Assembly: GCA_046297695.1 (NCBI GenBank)
Contig: JBKBHF010000001.1
Span: 62,001 to 126,000, forward strand
Direction of reading: 5' to 3'
Source of the DNA: Permianibacter sp046297695
Lineage (GTDB): Bacteria > Pseudomonadota > Gammaproteobacteria > Enterobacterales > Permianibacteraceae
DNA length: 64,000 bases
Shown here: piece by piece, positions 40,937 through 50,469 of the stretch
How the letters are laid out: the number at the start of each line of letters is the position of its first letter
Numbering within the stretch: the stretch's first letter is position 1
Notes under the pieces: model-generated
Told to the model about the DNA's origin: nothing
The model's database searches: none
What the model saw: the letters and a program-made list of their open reading frames with translations, nothing else
Translations under genes and position numbers: made by a program

Positions 40937-42429
40937 CTGGCTGCGGCAACCGCTGGCACGGCAATTGGCGCGCTGATTTTTTCGCCGCGCTGCAGGAGCC
41001 GCTGGATGTGTTGATCATCGGCGGCGGCATCACCGGCGCGGGTGTGCTGCAAGCGGCGGTAAACCAAGGCCTGCGCGCCGCACTGGTCGAACAGCGTGAT
41101 TTTGCCTGGGGCAGCTCCAGCCGTTCATCAAAATTGGTGCACGGTGGCCTGCGTTACCTGAAGCAAGGTCACCTTGGCCTGACTGCTGCCGCGCTGAAAG
41201 CACGCAATGCCCTGCAGCAACAGTATCCGGAAGCCATTACGCCACGCCGGTTCTACTTGCCCTATGCCAAAAAGCCGCCACGCCTGATCCAGGCCGGACT
41301 CGCGCTGTACGACGTTCTGGCCGGTCGGCGCAGTCGTGCACACCATGGGCGTGACAGCTGGCTGCAACAGTTTCCGTTTCTGCGCAACGAGCAGCGCCAC
41401 GGCGCGCTGAGCTATCTCGACGCCGCGACCGATGACTGCCAGTTGGTGTTGCGGGTGCTGATGGAAGCGATGTCACGCGGGGCGTTTGCCGCCAACTACG
41501 TCGCTGCGGAAAGTTTGCTGCAGAATCGCGAGCAGAAAGTCGTGGGTGCCGTACTGCGCGACCAATCCAGCAATCAACAGTTTGAAGTCAGGGCCAACGT
41601 CGTGGTCAATGCCACTGGCGCCTGGAGCGACCGGCTGTTGGCCACTCGCTCCGCCACAACGCCAATGCGACCGCTGCGCGGCTCCCATCTTGTGCTGCCT
41701 TGGCATTTGCTGCCGTTGGCGGAAGCCATCGGGTGCCCGCACCCGCAAGACGGTCGGCCGGTCTACGCCGTGCCCTGGGCCGGTGCGGTGCTGTTTGGCA
41801 CCACCGATGTGGATCATGACGCCTCACTGGATCTGGAGCCACGGCTCAGCAGCGCGGAATATGACTATCTGATGTCAGCGCTCTTTCGTCTCTTTCCCGA
41901 ACTTGAATTCAAGGAAAGCGACATTGTCAGCAGCTTCGCCGGTGTCCGCCCCACCTTTGCCGATCACCACGCCGATCCATCTGCCACCAGCCGCGAGCAT
42001 CTCGTCGAAGAAAGCGCCGGCTTTGTCCGGATCTGCGGCGGTAAACTGACCACGTTCCAGCTGATGGCTGACGACGTGCTGACACGCATCTGCCGCCAAC
42101 TCGGTCGAATCAAAAAGCGTGCACAGCACGCACAATGGACAACAACCTGCGCGCATGACTCAAGCCCACACTTCATTGGCGACAGCGATCTCACCGAGCA
42201 GCACTGGCAAGCCGCGTTGACCCAGGCCGTGCAGCATCTGGATGACTTGCTGCTGCGGCGCACCCGCATCGGCCTGATTGAACGAGACGGAGGCCTGTCG
42301 CTGCTGCAGCAACGACAGGCCCAGCTCTGTCGCGAGCTGAACTGGGACGATGCGCGCTGGCAGCAGGAATGCACGCGCTACCACGGCATTCGGCAGCGGC
42401 ATTACGCCGCACAGGCGTTCCGATACTGA
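40933..42429 (+). CDS. FAD-dependent glycerol-3-phosphate dehydrogenase-like oxidoreductase
   Basis: 498 residues of the GlpD/DAO family: dinucleotide motif VLIIGGGITGAGVLQAA, the flavin segment FAWGSSSRSSKLVHGGLRYLKQG, VNATGAWSDRL, VPWAGAVLFGTTD and the C-terminal SSFAGVRPTFAD...GFVRICGGKLTTFQLMA. GlpD oxidises sn-glycerol-3-phosphate to DHAP at the membrane. It is coupled by a 4-base overlap to the AGPS-like gene, so the two should act in one pathway on glycerol phosphate or ether glycerolipids. The true substrate is not proved; this may be a second copy besides a housekeeping glpD elsewhere. Confidence 0.9.
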   Translation: MTGCGNRWHGNWRADFFAALQEPLDVLIIGGGITGAGVLQAAVNQGLRAALVEQRDFAWGSSSRSSKLVHGGLRYLKQGHLGLTAAALKARNALQQQYPEAITPRRFYLPYAKKPPRLIQAGLALYDVLAGRRSRAHHGRDSWLQQFPFLRNEQRHGALSYLDAATDDCQLVLRVLMEAMSRGAFAANYVAAESLLQNREQKVVGAVLRDQSSNQQFEVRANVVVNATGAWSDRLLATRSATTPMRPLRGSHLVLPWHLLPLAEAIGCPHPQDGRPVYAVPWAGAVLFGTTDVDHDASLDLEPRLSSAEYDYLMSALFRLFPELEFKESDIVSSFAGVRPTFADHHADPSATSREHLVEESAGFVRICGGKLTTFQLMADDVLTRICRQLGRIKKRAQHAQWTTTCAHDSSPHFIGDSDLTEQHWQAALTQAVQHLDDLLLRRTRIGLIERDGGLSLLQQRQAQLCRELNWDDARWQQECTRYHGIRQRHYAAQAFRY

Positions 42430-42536
42430 GCGCACTGTCGCCGCGCATGACAACGACGTTGCTGAGGCAGTTCGGTACCGGCAGGATGACGCGACGGCAA
42501 ACTCCGTCGCCAGCGAATCCGCGAATACGAAATTGA

Positions 42537-43031
42537 CTACAGCATGTGCTGCTGACGCAAATGCGCCAACAAGCCGCGACAACCGGCTTCGACGATATCG
42601 AACACCCGCTGAAAGCCATTCAACGGGCCGTAGTAAGGGTCCGGCACATCCAGCGAACCAAGCTCCGGCGCGAACTCCAGCAAGCAGTGCAAGCGTGATG
42701 CCGGCAACTCAAGTTCGGCATGCTGCCGGCGAAGCACATGCAAATGCCCTTCATCCATCGCAATCAGATAATGGAACTGCTGAAAGTCGTCCGCTTTGAC
42801 TTTGCGCGCACGCTGCTTTGACAGATCAATTCCGCGTGCCTTGGCCACCTGCTGCGTCCGCGGGTCCGGCGCCTCGCCAGCGTGAGAGCCGCTGACGCCC
42901 GCGGAATCCACCCGGAATCGTTGCAGCAACTGTTGCTCGCGGAGCAGCGATTCGAACACGCCCTGCGCCGTCGGCGACCGGCAGATATTGCCCGTGCAGA
43001 CGAACAACACGCCAATCCGCTCCGTGGTCAT
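42537..43031 (-). CDS. Low molecular weight protein-tyrosine phosphatase
   Basis: 164 residues. The P-loop VCTGNICRS has nucleophile Cys12 and Cys17; the general acid Asp is in DVPDPYYG. Bacterial members act on tyrosine kinases controlling polysaccharide export. It is the last gene of the lpxK-ycaR-kdsB-ptpA run, 35 bases after kdsB, matching the Pseudomonas order. Confidence 0.95.
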   Translation of the reverse strand: MTTERIGVLFVCTGNICRSPTAQGVFESLLREQQLLQRFRVDSAGVSGSHAGEAPDPRTQQVAKARGIDLSKQRARKVKADDFQQFHYLIAMDEGHLHVLRRQHAELELPASRLHCLLEFAPELGSLDVPDPYYGPLNGFQRVFDIVEAGCRGLLAHLRQQHML

Positions 43032-43066
43032 GCCCTCTCCTTCTCAACCCACCTGCATCAGCATCA

Positions 43067-43816
43067 TCAAGATGCGAGCAGGCGACGCAAGCGCGCCAGA
43101 TCGTCCGGCGTATCGACGCCGGCCGGTGGCACCTGCAACGCCGGCTCGACATGAATGCTGGCGCCGTTCCAGAGTGCTCGCAGCTGTTCCAGCGATTCCA
43201 GTTGTTCAATCGGCGCTGGCGCCCAACGGACAAACTGCTGCAGAAAACTGACCCGATACGCGTAAATGCCGATATGACGTTGCCAGGGCGTGAGATCGGC
43301 CGGGGTTTCCGGGAAGTGCTTGCGCGAATACGGAATGCTGGCGCGTGAGAAGTACAAGGCGCGGCCATTCTTGTCCGCCACCACCTTCACCACACTGGGT
43401 TCGAAAAGCTGCTGCGGTCCATCCAGCGAACAGCTGAGTGTCGCCATGCCGCACTGGGCGTTCCGCGCAAGATTGTTGGCAACCTGATCGATGATGGCCG
43501 GCGGAATCAGCGGTTCATCGCCCTGCACGTTGACGACGATGGTATCCGCCGCAAGCTGCAATCGACTGGCGGCTTCATTCAAGCGGTCACTGCCGGATTC
43601 ATGATTGACATCGGTCATCACAACCTCGGCGCCGAATGCCGTGACCGCATCAGCAATCCGCTGATCATCGGTGGCAATCACCACGCGGGCTGCAGCACTT
43701 TGCCTGGCCCGCTCGTAGACATGCTGAATCATCGGCTTGCCCGCGATATCGGCCAGCGGCTTGGCCGGCAGCCGGGTCGACGCATAACGCGCCGGGATGA
43801 TCACGACGAACGACAT
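43067..43816 (-). CDS. kdsB: 3-deoxy-manno-octulosonate cytidylyltransferase
   Basis: 249 residues. KdsB activates Kdo to CMP-Kdo for addition to lipid A. N-terminal VIIPARYASTRLPAKPLADIAGKPMI is the nucleotide-binding motif; NVQGDEPLI, ALYFSRASIPY and HIGIYAYR are also diagnostic. It follows ycaR by 15 bases. Confidence 0.97.
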   Translation of the reverse strand: MSFVVIIPARYASTRLPAKPLADIAGKPMIQHVYERARQSAAARVVIATDDQRIADAVTAFGAEVVMTDVNHESGSDRLNEAASRLQLAADTIVVNVQGDEPLIPPAIIDQVANNLARNAQCGMATLSCSLDGPQQLFEPSVVKVVADKNGRALYFSRASIPYSRKHFPETPADLTPWQRHIGIYAYRVSFLQQFVRWAPAPIEQLESLEQLRALWNGASIHVEPALQVPPAGVDTPDDLARLRRLLAS

Positions 43817-43831
43817 GGCGATGGGCTCCGC

Positions 43832-44008
43832 TTACAGTTCTTCCGGACGCAGCGGCCGGGCTTCGTCTTCCAGCAAGACCGGAATGCCGTCGCGCACCGG
43901 AAACGCCAGCCGATCGAACTTGCAGCGTAACTCCTGCTCGGCTTTGCGATATTCCAATTTGCCCTTGCAAATCGGGCAGGCCAAGATATCGAGCAAATGC
44001 TTATCCAT
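43832..44008 (-). CDS. ycaR: Trm112-family small zinc-ribbon-like protein (YcaR)
   Basis: 58 residues, MDKHLLDILACPICKGKLEY, with one CxxC pair (11-14) and the family end RDGIPVLLEDEARPL. The family is universally found between lpxK and kdsB; its role is unsettled. I used the ATG at 44008, which overlaps the lpxK end by eight bases. Confidence 0.95.
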   Translation of the reverse strand: MDKHLLDILACPICKGKLEYRKAEQELRCKFDRLAFPVRDGIPVLLEDEARPLRPEEL

Positions 44009-44993
44009 GACTGACTCCTTGACGCAGCGCACGCAGGAGGCGTTCGAGCTGCAGGGAAAATTCACTGTCGAGTTCCGCGCCAATGCGCACGAACCAATGC
44101 TGCGGACCTGCGAAGCCGGCACATTTGACCGCATCTTTCTCGGTCATCAGGATCGGCGCATCTTGCCAGGGCAAATCCGCGGCTTGATAGGCATGGTGGT
44201 CCGGAAACGGATGTTCGATCACCCCCAAACCGGCGGCGCGCAAACTGGCAAAGAACCGCGCCGGATTGCCGATACCGGCAACCGCATGGACGGTCTGCCC
44301 GGCAAAATCGGATAATTGACGCGGCTCGCCGTGACCACTGACAGGCAGGCATTGTCGCGGCAAAAGCCGCATTTCATGCGCAGCCAATCCCGGAATGGCG
44401 GCGCCATTGCCTACCACCAATGAAACGGTACGCAGCCGTGCCGGCAATTCACGCAGCGGTCCGGCCGGCATCAACCAGCCGTTGCCGAGCTGGCGCACCG
44501 CATCGATCACGACGATCTCGATATCACGGCGCAGCGCATAATGCTGCAGGCCATCATCACTGAGCACGATATCGCAGCCGCACTCACGCAGGTAACGCGC
44601 CGCGCGCGCGCGCTGCGGGTCTACCACCACCGGCGCCCCGGTCAATCGCTTCAGCAGCAAGGGTTCATCACCGACCGCGGTAGCGGCACTGTCAGGCTGT
44701 ACTTCACAAGGATAGCGCTCGGCTTTGCCACCGTAACCGCGGCTGACGATGCCGGGCCGCCAGCCCTGAGCCCGCAACTGATCGACCAGCCAATGCACCA
44801 ACGGCGTCTTGCCAGTGCCGCCAACGGCAATGTTGCCGACAACGATAACCGGAATGCCCGGATGCTGACTCGGCAGCAGATGAACGCGATACAAGCCGCG
44901 ACGCAGCGCCACCAGCGCCCGCATCAGCAGGTGCAGCGGCCACAAACCAGTGAGCCGCCAGCGCGGGCCATACCACGCCTCGACCAGGTTCAT
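44001..44993 (-). CDS. lpxK: Tetraacyldisaccharide 4'-kinase
   Basis: 330 residues. LpxK phosphorylates the 4' position of the lipid A disaccharide on the inner face of the inner membrane. The N-terminal membrane anchor is followed by a Walker A motif VVGNIAVGGTGKTPLV (about 51-66); GIVSRGYGGKAERYP and the DIVLSDDGLQHY motif are typical. It overlaps msbA by four bases and ycaR by eight. Confidence 0.97.
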   Translation of the reverse strand: MNLVEAWYGPRWRLTGLWPLHLLMRALVALRRGLYRVHLLPSQHPGIPVIVVGNIAVGGTGKTPLVHWLVDQLRAQGWRPGIVSRGYGGKAERYPCEVQPDSAATAVGDEPLLLKRLTGAPVVVDPQRARAARYLRECGCDIVLSDDGLQHYALRRDIEIVVIDAVRQLGNGWLMPAGPLRELPARLRTVSLVVGNGAAIPGLAAHEMRLLPRQCLPVSGHGEPRQLSDFAGQTVHAVAGIGNPARFFASLRAAGLGVIEHPFPDHHAYQAADLPWQDAPILMTEKDAVKCAGFAGPQHWFVRIGAELDSEFSLQLERLLRALRQGVSHG

Positions 44994-46750
44994 GCCGATT
45001 CGTCATCCCGAAATTGCATGGCGTGCAACTTGGCGTATTCGCCGTTGCGGGCGATCAGTTCGCGGTGATTGCCTTGTTCGACGATCCGGCCCTGATCGAG
45101 CACCAGAATTTCATCGGCTTTCTCGATGGTCGACAAGCGATGTGCGATAACGATTGTCGTTCGGTTACGCATCAGTTTTTCCAGTGCGTACTGAATCAGC
45201 CGTTCCGACTCATTGTCGAGCGCCGAGGTGGCTTCATCCAGCACCAGCACCGGCGCGTCTTTCAGCAAAGCCCTCGCGATCGCGAGCCGCTGCCGCTGGC
45301 CGCCCGACAGGTTGACGCCGTTGTCACCAACGATGGTGTCCAAGCCATTGGGCATGGCCTCGATGAAATCCCAGGCATTGGCGAGTTTGGCGGCCTGAAT
45401 GATCGCCTCATCACTGGCGCCCTTCATGTCACCGTAGGCAATGTTGTTGCGAACCGTATCGTTGAACAAGGTCACCTGCTGCGACACCAAGGCAAACTGG
45501 CGACGGTAGTCCGACAGCAAGAACGATTCGATCGGATCTCCATCCAGCCGGATCTCGCCGCTGCTCGGCTGATAAAAACGCATCAGCAAAGTCGCCAGTG
45601 TCGATTTGCCACTACCGGAACGGCCGACCAACGCGATCGTCTTGCCGGCCGGTACGGTGAAGCTGACACCTTTCAGGACTTCGTGCGCTTTGCCGGGATA
45701 AGCAAAGCGCAGGTCGCGCAGCTCGAGCTCGCCTTGCGCACGCCCCAATCTGCGAGTGCCATGGTCCTGCTCGTCCGGTAGATCCAGCATTTCAAACACG
45801 CTTTGCGCGGCAGCGATTCCCTGCGCCAGAATGGAGTTGACCTGACTCAACACTTTCAACGGCTTCTGGATCGCCATCATGGCGGCGACCGAAGCAACAA
45901 AGTCACCGGCATTCAGTTTGCCGGATATCAACAGGCTGGCCGACACCCAGAACACGGCAGCAAGCGCAATACCGGCAATCAGGTAGACAAGGTTTTGGCT
46001 GAGCGATTTGGTGACGATCAGTTTGAGCAGGTAGCGACGATTGCTGTCAGACGCCTTGTAGAACGCCTCACTTTCCTGCTGCTGGCCACCAAAAGTCTTG
46101 ATGGTGCGGATGCCTTGCACCATTTGGGTACTAACCTGAGTCACTTCCCCCATCGCCGTTTGCAGACCACGTGATATGCGCTTGAACCGCTTTGACGCTG
46201 AACGCAGCACCCAGGCAATCAATGGACCACCGATGAAGAACAGCGCCCCCAGTTCCCAGCTGTTATAGAAGACCACACCGATCAAGAGGATCAGCGTTGC
46301 CCCTTCACGAGCGACATCCTTGATAGCCTCGGTAGCAGCCGTACCAACCCGATCGGTGTTGTAGGTGATGGTGGAAATCAACTGGCCGGTCTGTCTTTCA
46401 TCGAAGAACCGGGTCGGCATCTGCAGGTACTTGTCGAATACCGCCTGGCGCAAATCCTGAATAACATTGCGGCCAACCAGGCCCATGCAATAGTCGGACA
46501 CAAACCCGAATACCGTTCGCAGCAAAATGAAGAAAAGGATGTAATAGGGCAGCTTGTTGAGAAACTCGACATCCTTGGCGACAAACCCCTTGTTGACCAC
46601 CGGTTCGAGTGCCCGTACCAACTGAGCGTCAACAGCCGCAAACAAGGTATTGGCGACAACTCCGAGAGCAAAAATCCAAAGATACGGTCGAACGTACTTG
46701 AGCAGGCGCTTGTACACCTGCCACGACGTCGTGATCGGTTGTGGGGACAT
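44990..46750 (-). CDS. msbA: Lipid A export ATP-binding/permease protein
   Basis: 586 residues, a half-size ABC exporter: six membrane helices in the first 310 residues, then an ATPase domain with Walker A LVGRSGSGKSTLA, signature LSGGQRQRLAIARAL and Walker B VLVLDEATSALD. MsbA flips lipid A-core across the inner membrane. It starts on the exbD stop (TAATG) and overlaps lpxK by four bases. The msbA-lpxK pair is the enterobacterial order. Confidence 0.97.
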   Translation of the reverse strand: MSPQPITTSWQVYKRLLKYVRPYLWIFALGVVANTLFAAVDAQLVRALEPVVNKGFVAKDVEFLNKLPYYILFFILLRTVFGFVSDYCMGLVGRNVIQDLRQAVFDKYLQMPTRFFDERQTGQLISTITYNTDRVGTAATEAIKDVAREGATLILLIGVVFYNSWELGALFFIGGPLIAWVLRSASKRFKRISRGLQTAMGEVTQVSTQMVQGIRTIKTFGGQQQESEAFYKASDSNRRYLLKLIVTKSLSQNLVYLIAGIALAAVFWVSASLLISGKLNAGDFVASVAAMMAIQKPLKVLSQVNSILAQGIAAAQSVFEMLDLPDEQDHGTRRLGRAQGELELRDLRFAYPGKAHEVLKGVSFTVPAGKTIALVGRSGSGKSTLATLLMRFYQPSSGEIRLDGDPIESFLLSDYRRQFALVSQQVTLFNDTVRNNIAYGDMKGASDEAIIQAAKLANAWDFIEAMPNGLDTIVGDNGVNLSGGQRQRLAIARALLKDAPVLVLDEATSALDNESERLIQYALEKLMRNRTTIVIAHRLSTIEKADEILVLDQGRIVEQGNHRELIARNGEYAKLHAMQFRDDESA

Positions 46751-47181
46751 TATTGTTCCGTCGGCGCTTGCGCCGCCATCGTGAGCTTGCTGAAGCCAAG
46801 CTGGCCAGCGGCATCCATCGCGGTGGCAACGGCTTGATACGGCGCCTTGCCATCCGCCGATATCACCATCGGCAGTTGATTGTTGCCCTGAGATACGGAC
46901 TTGACGGCCGATTTCAAGGTCTCCAGCTGATTGTTCACCAGTGGCTGGGCATTGACGAAAAAGTTGCCGGCAGCATCCACCGTGATCTCGACCAATTCCG
47001 TTTGCGCGGTTACCGCCAGCGGATCGACGCCGGCTTCCGGCAAATTGATCTTCATTTCGGTATCGCGATTGAACTTGGTCGAGATCATGAAAAAGATGAT
47101 CAGCGTCAGGATCACATCAATGAGCGGCGTCAGATTGATGTTGAAGTCTTCCCGGCCATGACGACGGCGTTCGAGCAGCAT
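46750..47181 (-). CDS. exbD: ExbD/TolR-family biopolymer transport protein
   Basis: 143 residues with one N-terminal membrane helix carrying the conserved Asp (INLTPLIDVILTLIIFFMIST) and a periplasmic domain ending in VATAMDAAGQLGFSKLTMA. It works with ExbB as a proton-driven motor. It is coupled by one-base overlaps to exbB upstream and msbA downstream. Its presence at the lpxK locus is typical of Pseudomonas. Confidence 0.93.
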   Translation of the reverse strand: MLLERRRHGREDFNINLTPLIDVILTLIIFFMISTKFNRDTEMKINLPEAGVDPLAVTAQTELVEITVDAAGNFFVNAQPLVNNQLETLKSAVKSVSQGNNQLPMVISADGKAPYQAVATAMDAAGQLGFSKLTMAAQAPTEQ

Positions 47182-47825
47182 CAGCGTTTTCCGTTGTTGT
47201 CCGATGCTGCCGCCTCCGGGAACGAAGACGGGAACAGCGCCTCGACCATCTTGGTCGCTTCCACTTCCAGCTGGCAGACCAGTTCATCGACGCGCCGGTG
47301 CAGCCAGCGATACAAGAACGTTGTCGGAATGGCGACGAACAAGCCCATCGCCGTGGTGATCAGCGCCTCGGCAATGCCACCGGCGAGCTGGCTCGGATCG
47401 CCCATGCCACTGGCATTGGCCGCGAAGAACATCTTGATCATGCCGAGCACGGTGCCAAGCAAGCCCAGCAACGGCGCCACCATGGCGATCGTGCCGAGCG
47501 TGTTCATGAACCGCTCCATCTCGATCACGGTGCGGCGACCGGCTTCGCTGATGTTCTGCTTGACCACATCCCGCCCCTGGCTGTGCACGGCGTAACCGGC
47601 GGCCAGCAACTCGCCAAGCGGCGAGTGCGCGCGCAATTCTTTCAGACGCTCACGGGTCAGTTCGCCTTTGCGGATCCAGGCCCAGACCTGACCGACCAGA
47701 TGCTTCGGGGCAATCCGTGAGGTACGCAGCGCCCAAAACCGCTCGATGCTGATCCCGACCGCAATGATTGACAGCAGCAACAGCGGGTACATCACCCAAC
47801 CGCCGGCAGTAAACAGCTGTAACAC
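47181..47825 (-). CDS. exbB: ExbB/TolQ-family proton channel protein
   Basis: 214 residues with three membrane helices (GGWVMYPLLLLSIIAVGISIE; TIAMVAPLLGLLGTVLGMIKMFF; GIAEALITTAMGLFVAIPTTF). The second and third form the ion path. It is first of the exbB-exbD-msbA-lpxK-ycaR-kdsB-ptpA run, 84 bases after comEC. The partner TonB or TolA protein is not encoded nearby. Confidence 0.93.
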   Translation of the reverse strand: MLQLFTAGGWVMYPLLLLSIIAVGISIERFWALRTSRIAPKHLVGQVWAWIRKGELTRERLKELRAHSPLGELLAAGYAVHSQGRDVVKQNISEAGRRTVIEMERFMNTLGTIAMVAPLLGLLGTVLGMIKMFFAANASGMGDPSQLAGGIAEALITTAMGLFVAIPTTFLYRWLHRRVDELVCQLEVEATKMVEALFPSSFPEAAASDNNGKR

Positions 47826-47909
47826 GAGAATTTCCCCTGAGATTCAAGCCCTTACAAAGCGGCGCCACTCTAGCATAACCACCACCCGACCGGCAGCCGC
47901 CACGCCGGC

Positions 47910-50192
47910 TCAAGGTGCAGGCAGTGAACGCCGCCACAATCTGACCGGCTGGCGCGCCAGCTCGACGGTTACCGGCTCGCCCACCGACCACGTCAATGTG
48001 ACGGCGCCCTGCTCGGCGGTATTCAGTATTTGGGCACCGGCGGCGCGATAGCGTTCGACGACTTCCGGCCGCGGGTGCCGATGCGGATTGCGATAGCCGG
48101 CACTGATCAAAGCCCAGCGCGGCGCAACAGCGGCCACGAACGCCGCTGACGAGGAGCTGCGACTGCCATGATGAGGCACCAGCACCATGTCGGCTTGTAT
48201 GGCTGCCGGGTCCGACAGCAGCAAACGCGCTTCGATTTCTGCCGAGATGTCACCAGCCAGCAGAATCCGTTGCCCTGCCAGTTCGATAAGCAATACGCAG
48301 GAGCGGTCGTTCGACTTGCGCTCCGGCGTATCGGCTACGGGATGCAGCACCGTCACGTTTGCCGCCGCCAGCGTCATGGTCATGCCCTGTTGACACGGCA
48401 TGGCAGGCACCTCCGCCACCGGCTCTCCGGCCAGCACCCGGCGCACCGGCAACCCGGCCAGCACTGCGCCAGCGCCACCGGCATGGTCATTGTCGGCGTG
48501 GCTGAGCCACAGCAGATCCAGGGCGCGCCACCCGGCAGCACGCAACGCTGGCACAACGATCATTTCACCGGCGTCGAAACGTTCACCACGCGGGCCGACG
48601 TCGTAGACCATGACGGCATCGCCAGCCTCAAGAATCAGCGCCGTACCCTGGCCGACATCGAGCAAGGTCAGCCGGGCCTCGGGTCGAACCGGAAAGCTCC
48701 ATTCCAGGACCGGCGCCAACAGCAGCAGCGGCAGCAAGCGGCGCCACGGCGTCCACGGTGCCACCGCCAACACCGCGGCGAATACCAGCAGGACAGTCGC
48801 GGGCCACGACAATTGCGCCGGCTGCCAACTCGCCAATGGCCACTCCGCCAGCGTGTGCAACCAGACAAAGAAAAGCGCCAACGAGCCATCGCACAGGCGC
48901 AGCAACACATCGGCCAGCGCTGGCGACCAGGACAACAAGAAACAGCCGAGCAGCGCCAACGGCGTACTGACGAAACTGACCCACGGCACCGCAAGCAGAT
49001 TGGCCAGCGGCGCAACCAGTGACGCCTGGCCAAACCACAACAAGGTCATCGGCAGCAGAGCCAGCGACAACAGCAGTTGCACGCGTATCGCTGTCCACCA
49101 CCACGGTCGCGAAATGGGCCGCGCCGTGCCCAACAAAAACAATAAGGCCACGGCGCCGAACGACAACCAGAATCCGGGCTCCAGCACCGCACAGGGGTCG
49201 AGCCACAGCGTCAAGACCAGCGCCAGTGCCAAAGTACTCGATACGGCAAACTGGCGGCGCCAAACCCAACCCAGCGCCACCACTGCCAGCATCAACACCG
49301 CCCGCAACGTCGGTGTCGCAAAACCGGCCAAGGCACTGTAGAAAAGTGCTGCCGCCAGACCCACCACAATACCGACCAACGGTGCCGGCCAATACAGCGG
49401 TAGCCGCGGCACAAACCGCCAAACCGCTGCCGCCAGCACGCCAGCAACCAACGCGATCAGCGTGATGTGCAAGCCGGAAATGGCAACCAGATGGGTGGTG
49501 CCGGTATCGCGCAGCAAACGCCAGTCTTGTGGCGAGATGGCATCATCCGCACCAAAACTCAAACCAGCAATTACTGCACCATGCTGCAACGGCAACGCCA
49601 GCAGCTGATCACGCATCGACTGTCGCCACGACGCCAGCGCAGTACGGCTTGCATCCGCCATCCGTTCCGGTGTCGGGTGTTCGCGAACATAGCCGGTCGC
49701 CTGCACATGATGGGCAAACAGCCAACGCTCGTAATCAAAACCCTGAAAGTTGACGCTGCCACGAGGCGGTTTCAACCGTAAGGTGAAGCGCCAGCGCTCG
49801 CCAACTTGCGGCTGCTGCGTTGGTTCATACCAGGACAAGCGCACCGTCGCCGGCTGCCAGCGCGTCAGCGTGGCGTCGCGGTAGCGCTCCAGCGCAAACA
49901 GAAAGCGCACGCTGCGGTCACCGACTTCCGGTAACGAAACGATGCGCCCGACGACCTCGACATCCTGCTGGATGTCAGCCTCCTGCAACTGCCAATTGAA
50001 CCGCCAATGAAAATGCGCGGTGCTGAGCGCAAGCGTCAGCAGCGCAACACCGAGCCAGCGACTCGGCCAGTTCCCGCAGAACAGCAGCGCAACTGCGGGT
50101 ACAGCCATACCAACAACGGCGAGCGGCAAAGGCGCCGGCAACAGGAACAAGCCGGCGGTGACGAGAAGGACCAATAGCGCTGCCGTGCGCAT
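47910..50192 (-). CDS. comEC: ComEC/Rec2 DNA uptake channel
   Basis: 760 residues: an N-terminal DUF4131 region with the OB fold (VEVVGRIVSLPEVGDRSVRFLF), the membrane competence domain (HLVAISGLHITLIALVAGVLAA), and a C-terminal metallo-beta-lactamase-like domain (LDVGQGTALILEAGD, LWLSHADNDHAGGAGAVL, VLVPHHGSRSSSS). It carries single-stranded DNA across the inner membrane in natural transformation. It stands upstream of exbB, as in Pseudomonas. AAGGAGC is 14 bases before the ATG, so the start is slightly uncertain. Confidence 0.94.
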   Translation of the reverse strand: MRTAALLVLLVTAGLFLLPAPLPLAVVGMAVPAVALLFCGNWPSRWLGVALLTLALSTAHFHWRFNWQLQEADIQQDVEVVGRIVSLPEVGDRSVRFLFALERYRDATLTRWQPATVRLSWYEPTQQPQVGERWRFTLRLKPPRGSVNFQGFDYERWLFAHHVQATGYVREHPTPERMADASRTALASWRQSMRDQLLALPLQHGAVIAGLSFGADDAISPQDWRLLRDTGTTHLVAISGLHITLIALVAGVLAAAVWRFVPRLPLYWPAPLVGIVVGLAAALFYSALAGFATPTLRAVLMLAVVALGWVWRRQFAVSSTLALALVLTLWLDPCAVLEPGFWLSFGAVALLFLLGTARPISRPWWWTAIRVQLLLSLALLPMTLLWFGQASLVAPLANLLAVPWVSFVSTPLALLGCFLLSWSPALADVLLRLCDGSLALFFVWLHTLAEWPLASWQPAQLSWPATVLLVFAAVLAVAPWTPWRRLLPLLLLAPVLEWSFPVRPEARLTLLDVGQGTALILEAGDAVMVYDVGPRGERFDAGEMIVVPALRAAGWRALDLLWLSHADNDHAGGAGAVLAGLPVRRVLAGEPVAEVPAMPCQQGMTMTLAAANVTVLHPVADTPERKSNDRSCVLLIELAGQRILLAGDISAEIEARLLLSDPAAIQADMVLVPHHGSRSSSSAAFVAAVAPRWALISAGYRNPHRHPRPEVVERYRAAGAQILNTAEQGAVTLTWSVGEPVTVELARQPVRLWRRSLPAP

Positions 50193-50229
50193 GATAGGGG
50201 CCGTGCTCCTTGGCTGGAGCGAATGCAGT

Positions 50230-50258
50230 TAAGTTGCAAGGAGCGTAGCGAAAGTCAA
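50230..50258 (-). promoter_or_regulatory. Possible promoter of comEC
   Basis: Minus-strand TTGACT (50253-50258), a 17-base spacer and AACTTA (50230-50235). The -35 is good and the -10 is weak. Confidence 0.35.
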
Positions 50259-50469
50259 CAAGGATTGCACCTTGGTGGGTACCGATAATGCGCCGACGCC
50301 ATGCCTCGTGCTATGCCAGAAGCAAACGAAACAGTCAGCAAAAACAAGCGCTAATGCTCCGAGCCTCCGCAAGCCAGTCGTCTCACAACGAGCCGTGTTC
50401 GGACTCAATGCCCATATGGGATGGTTCGGAACACGCGGACTGCGTCGTGACTCGTTATCGCATCAACGC

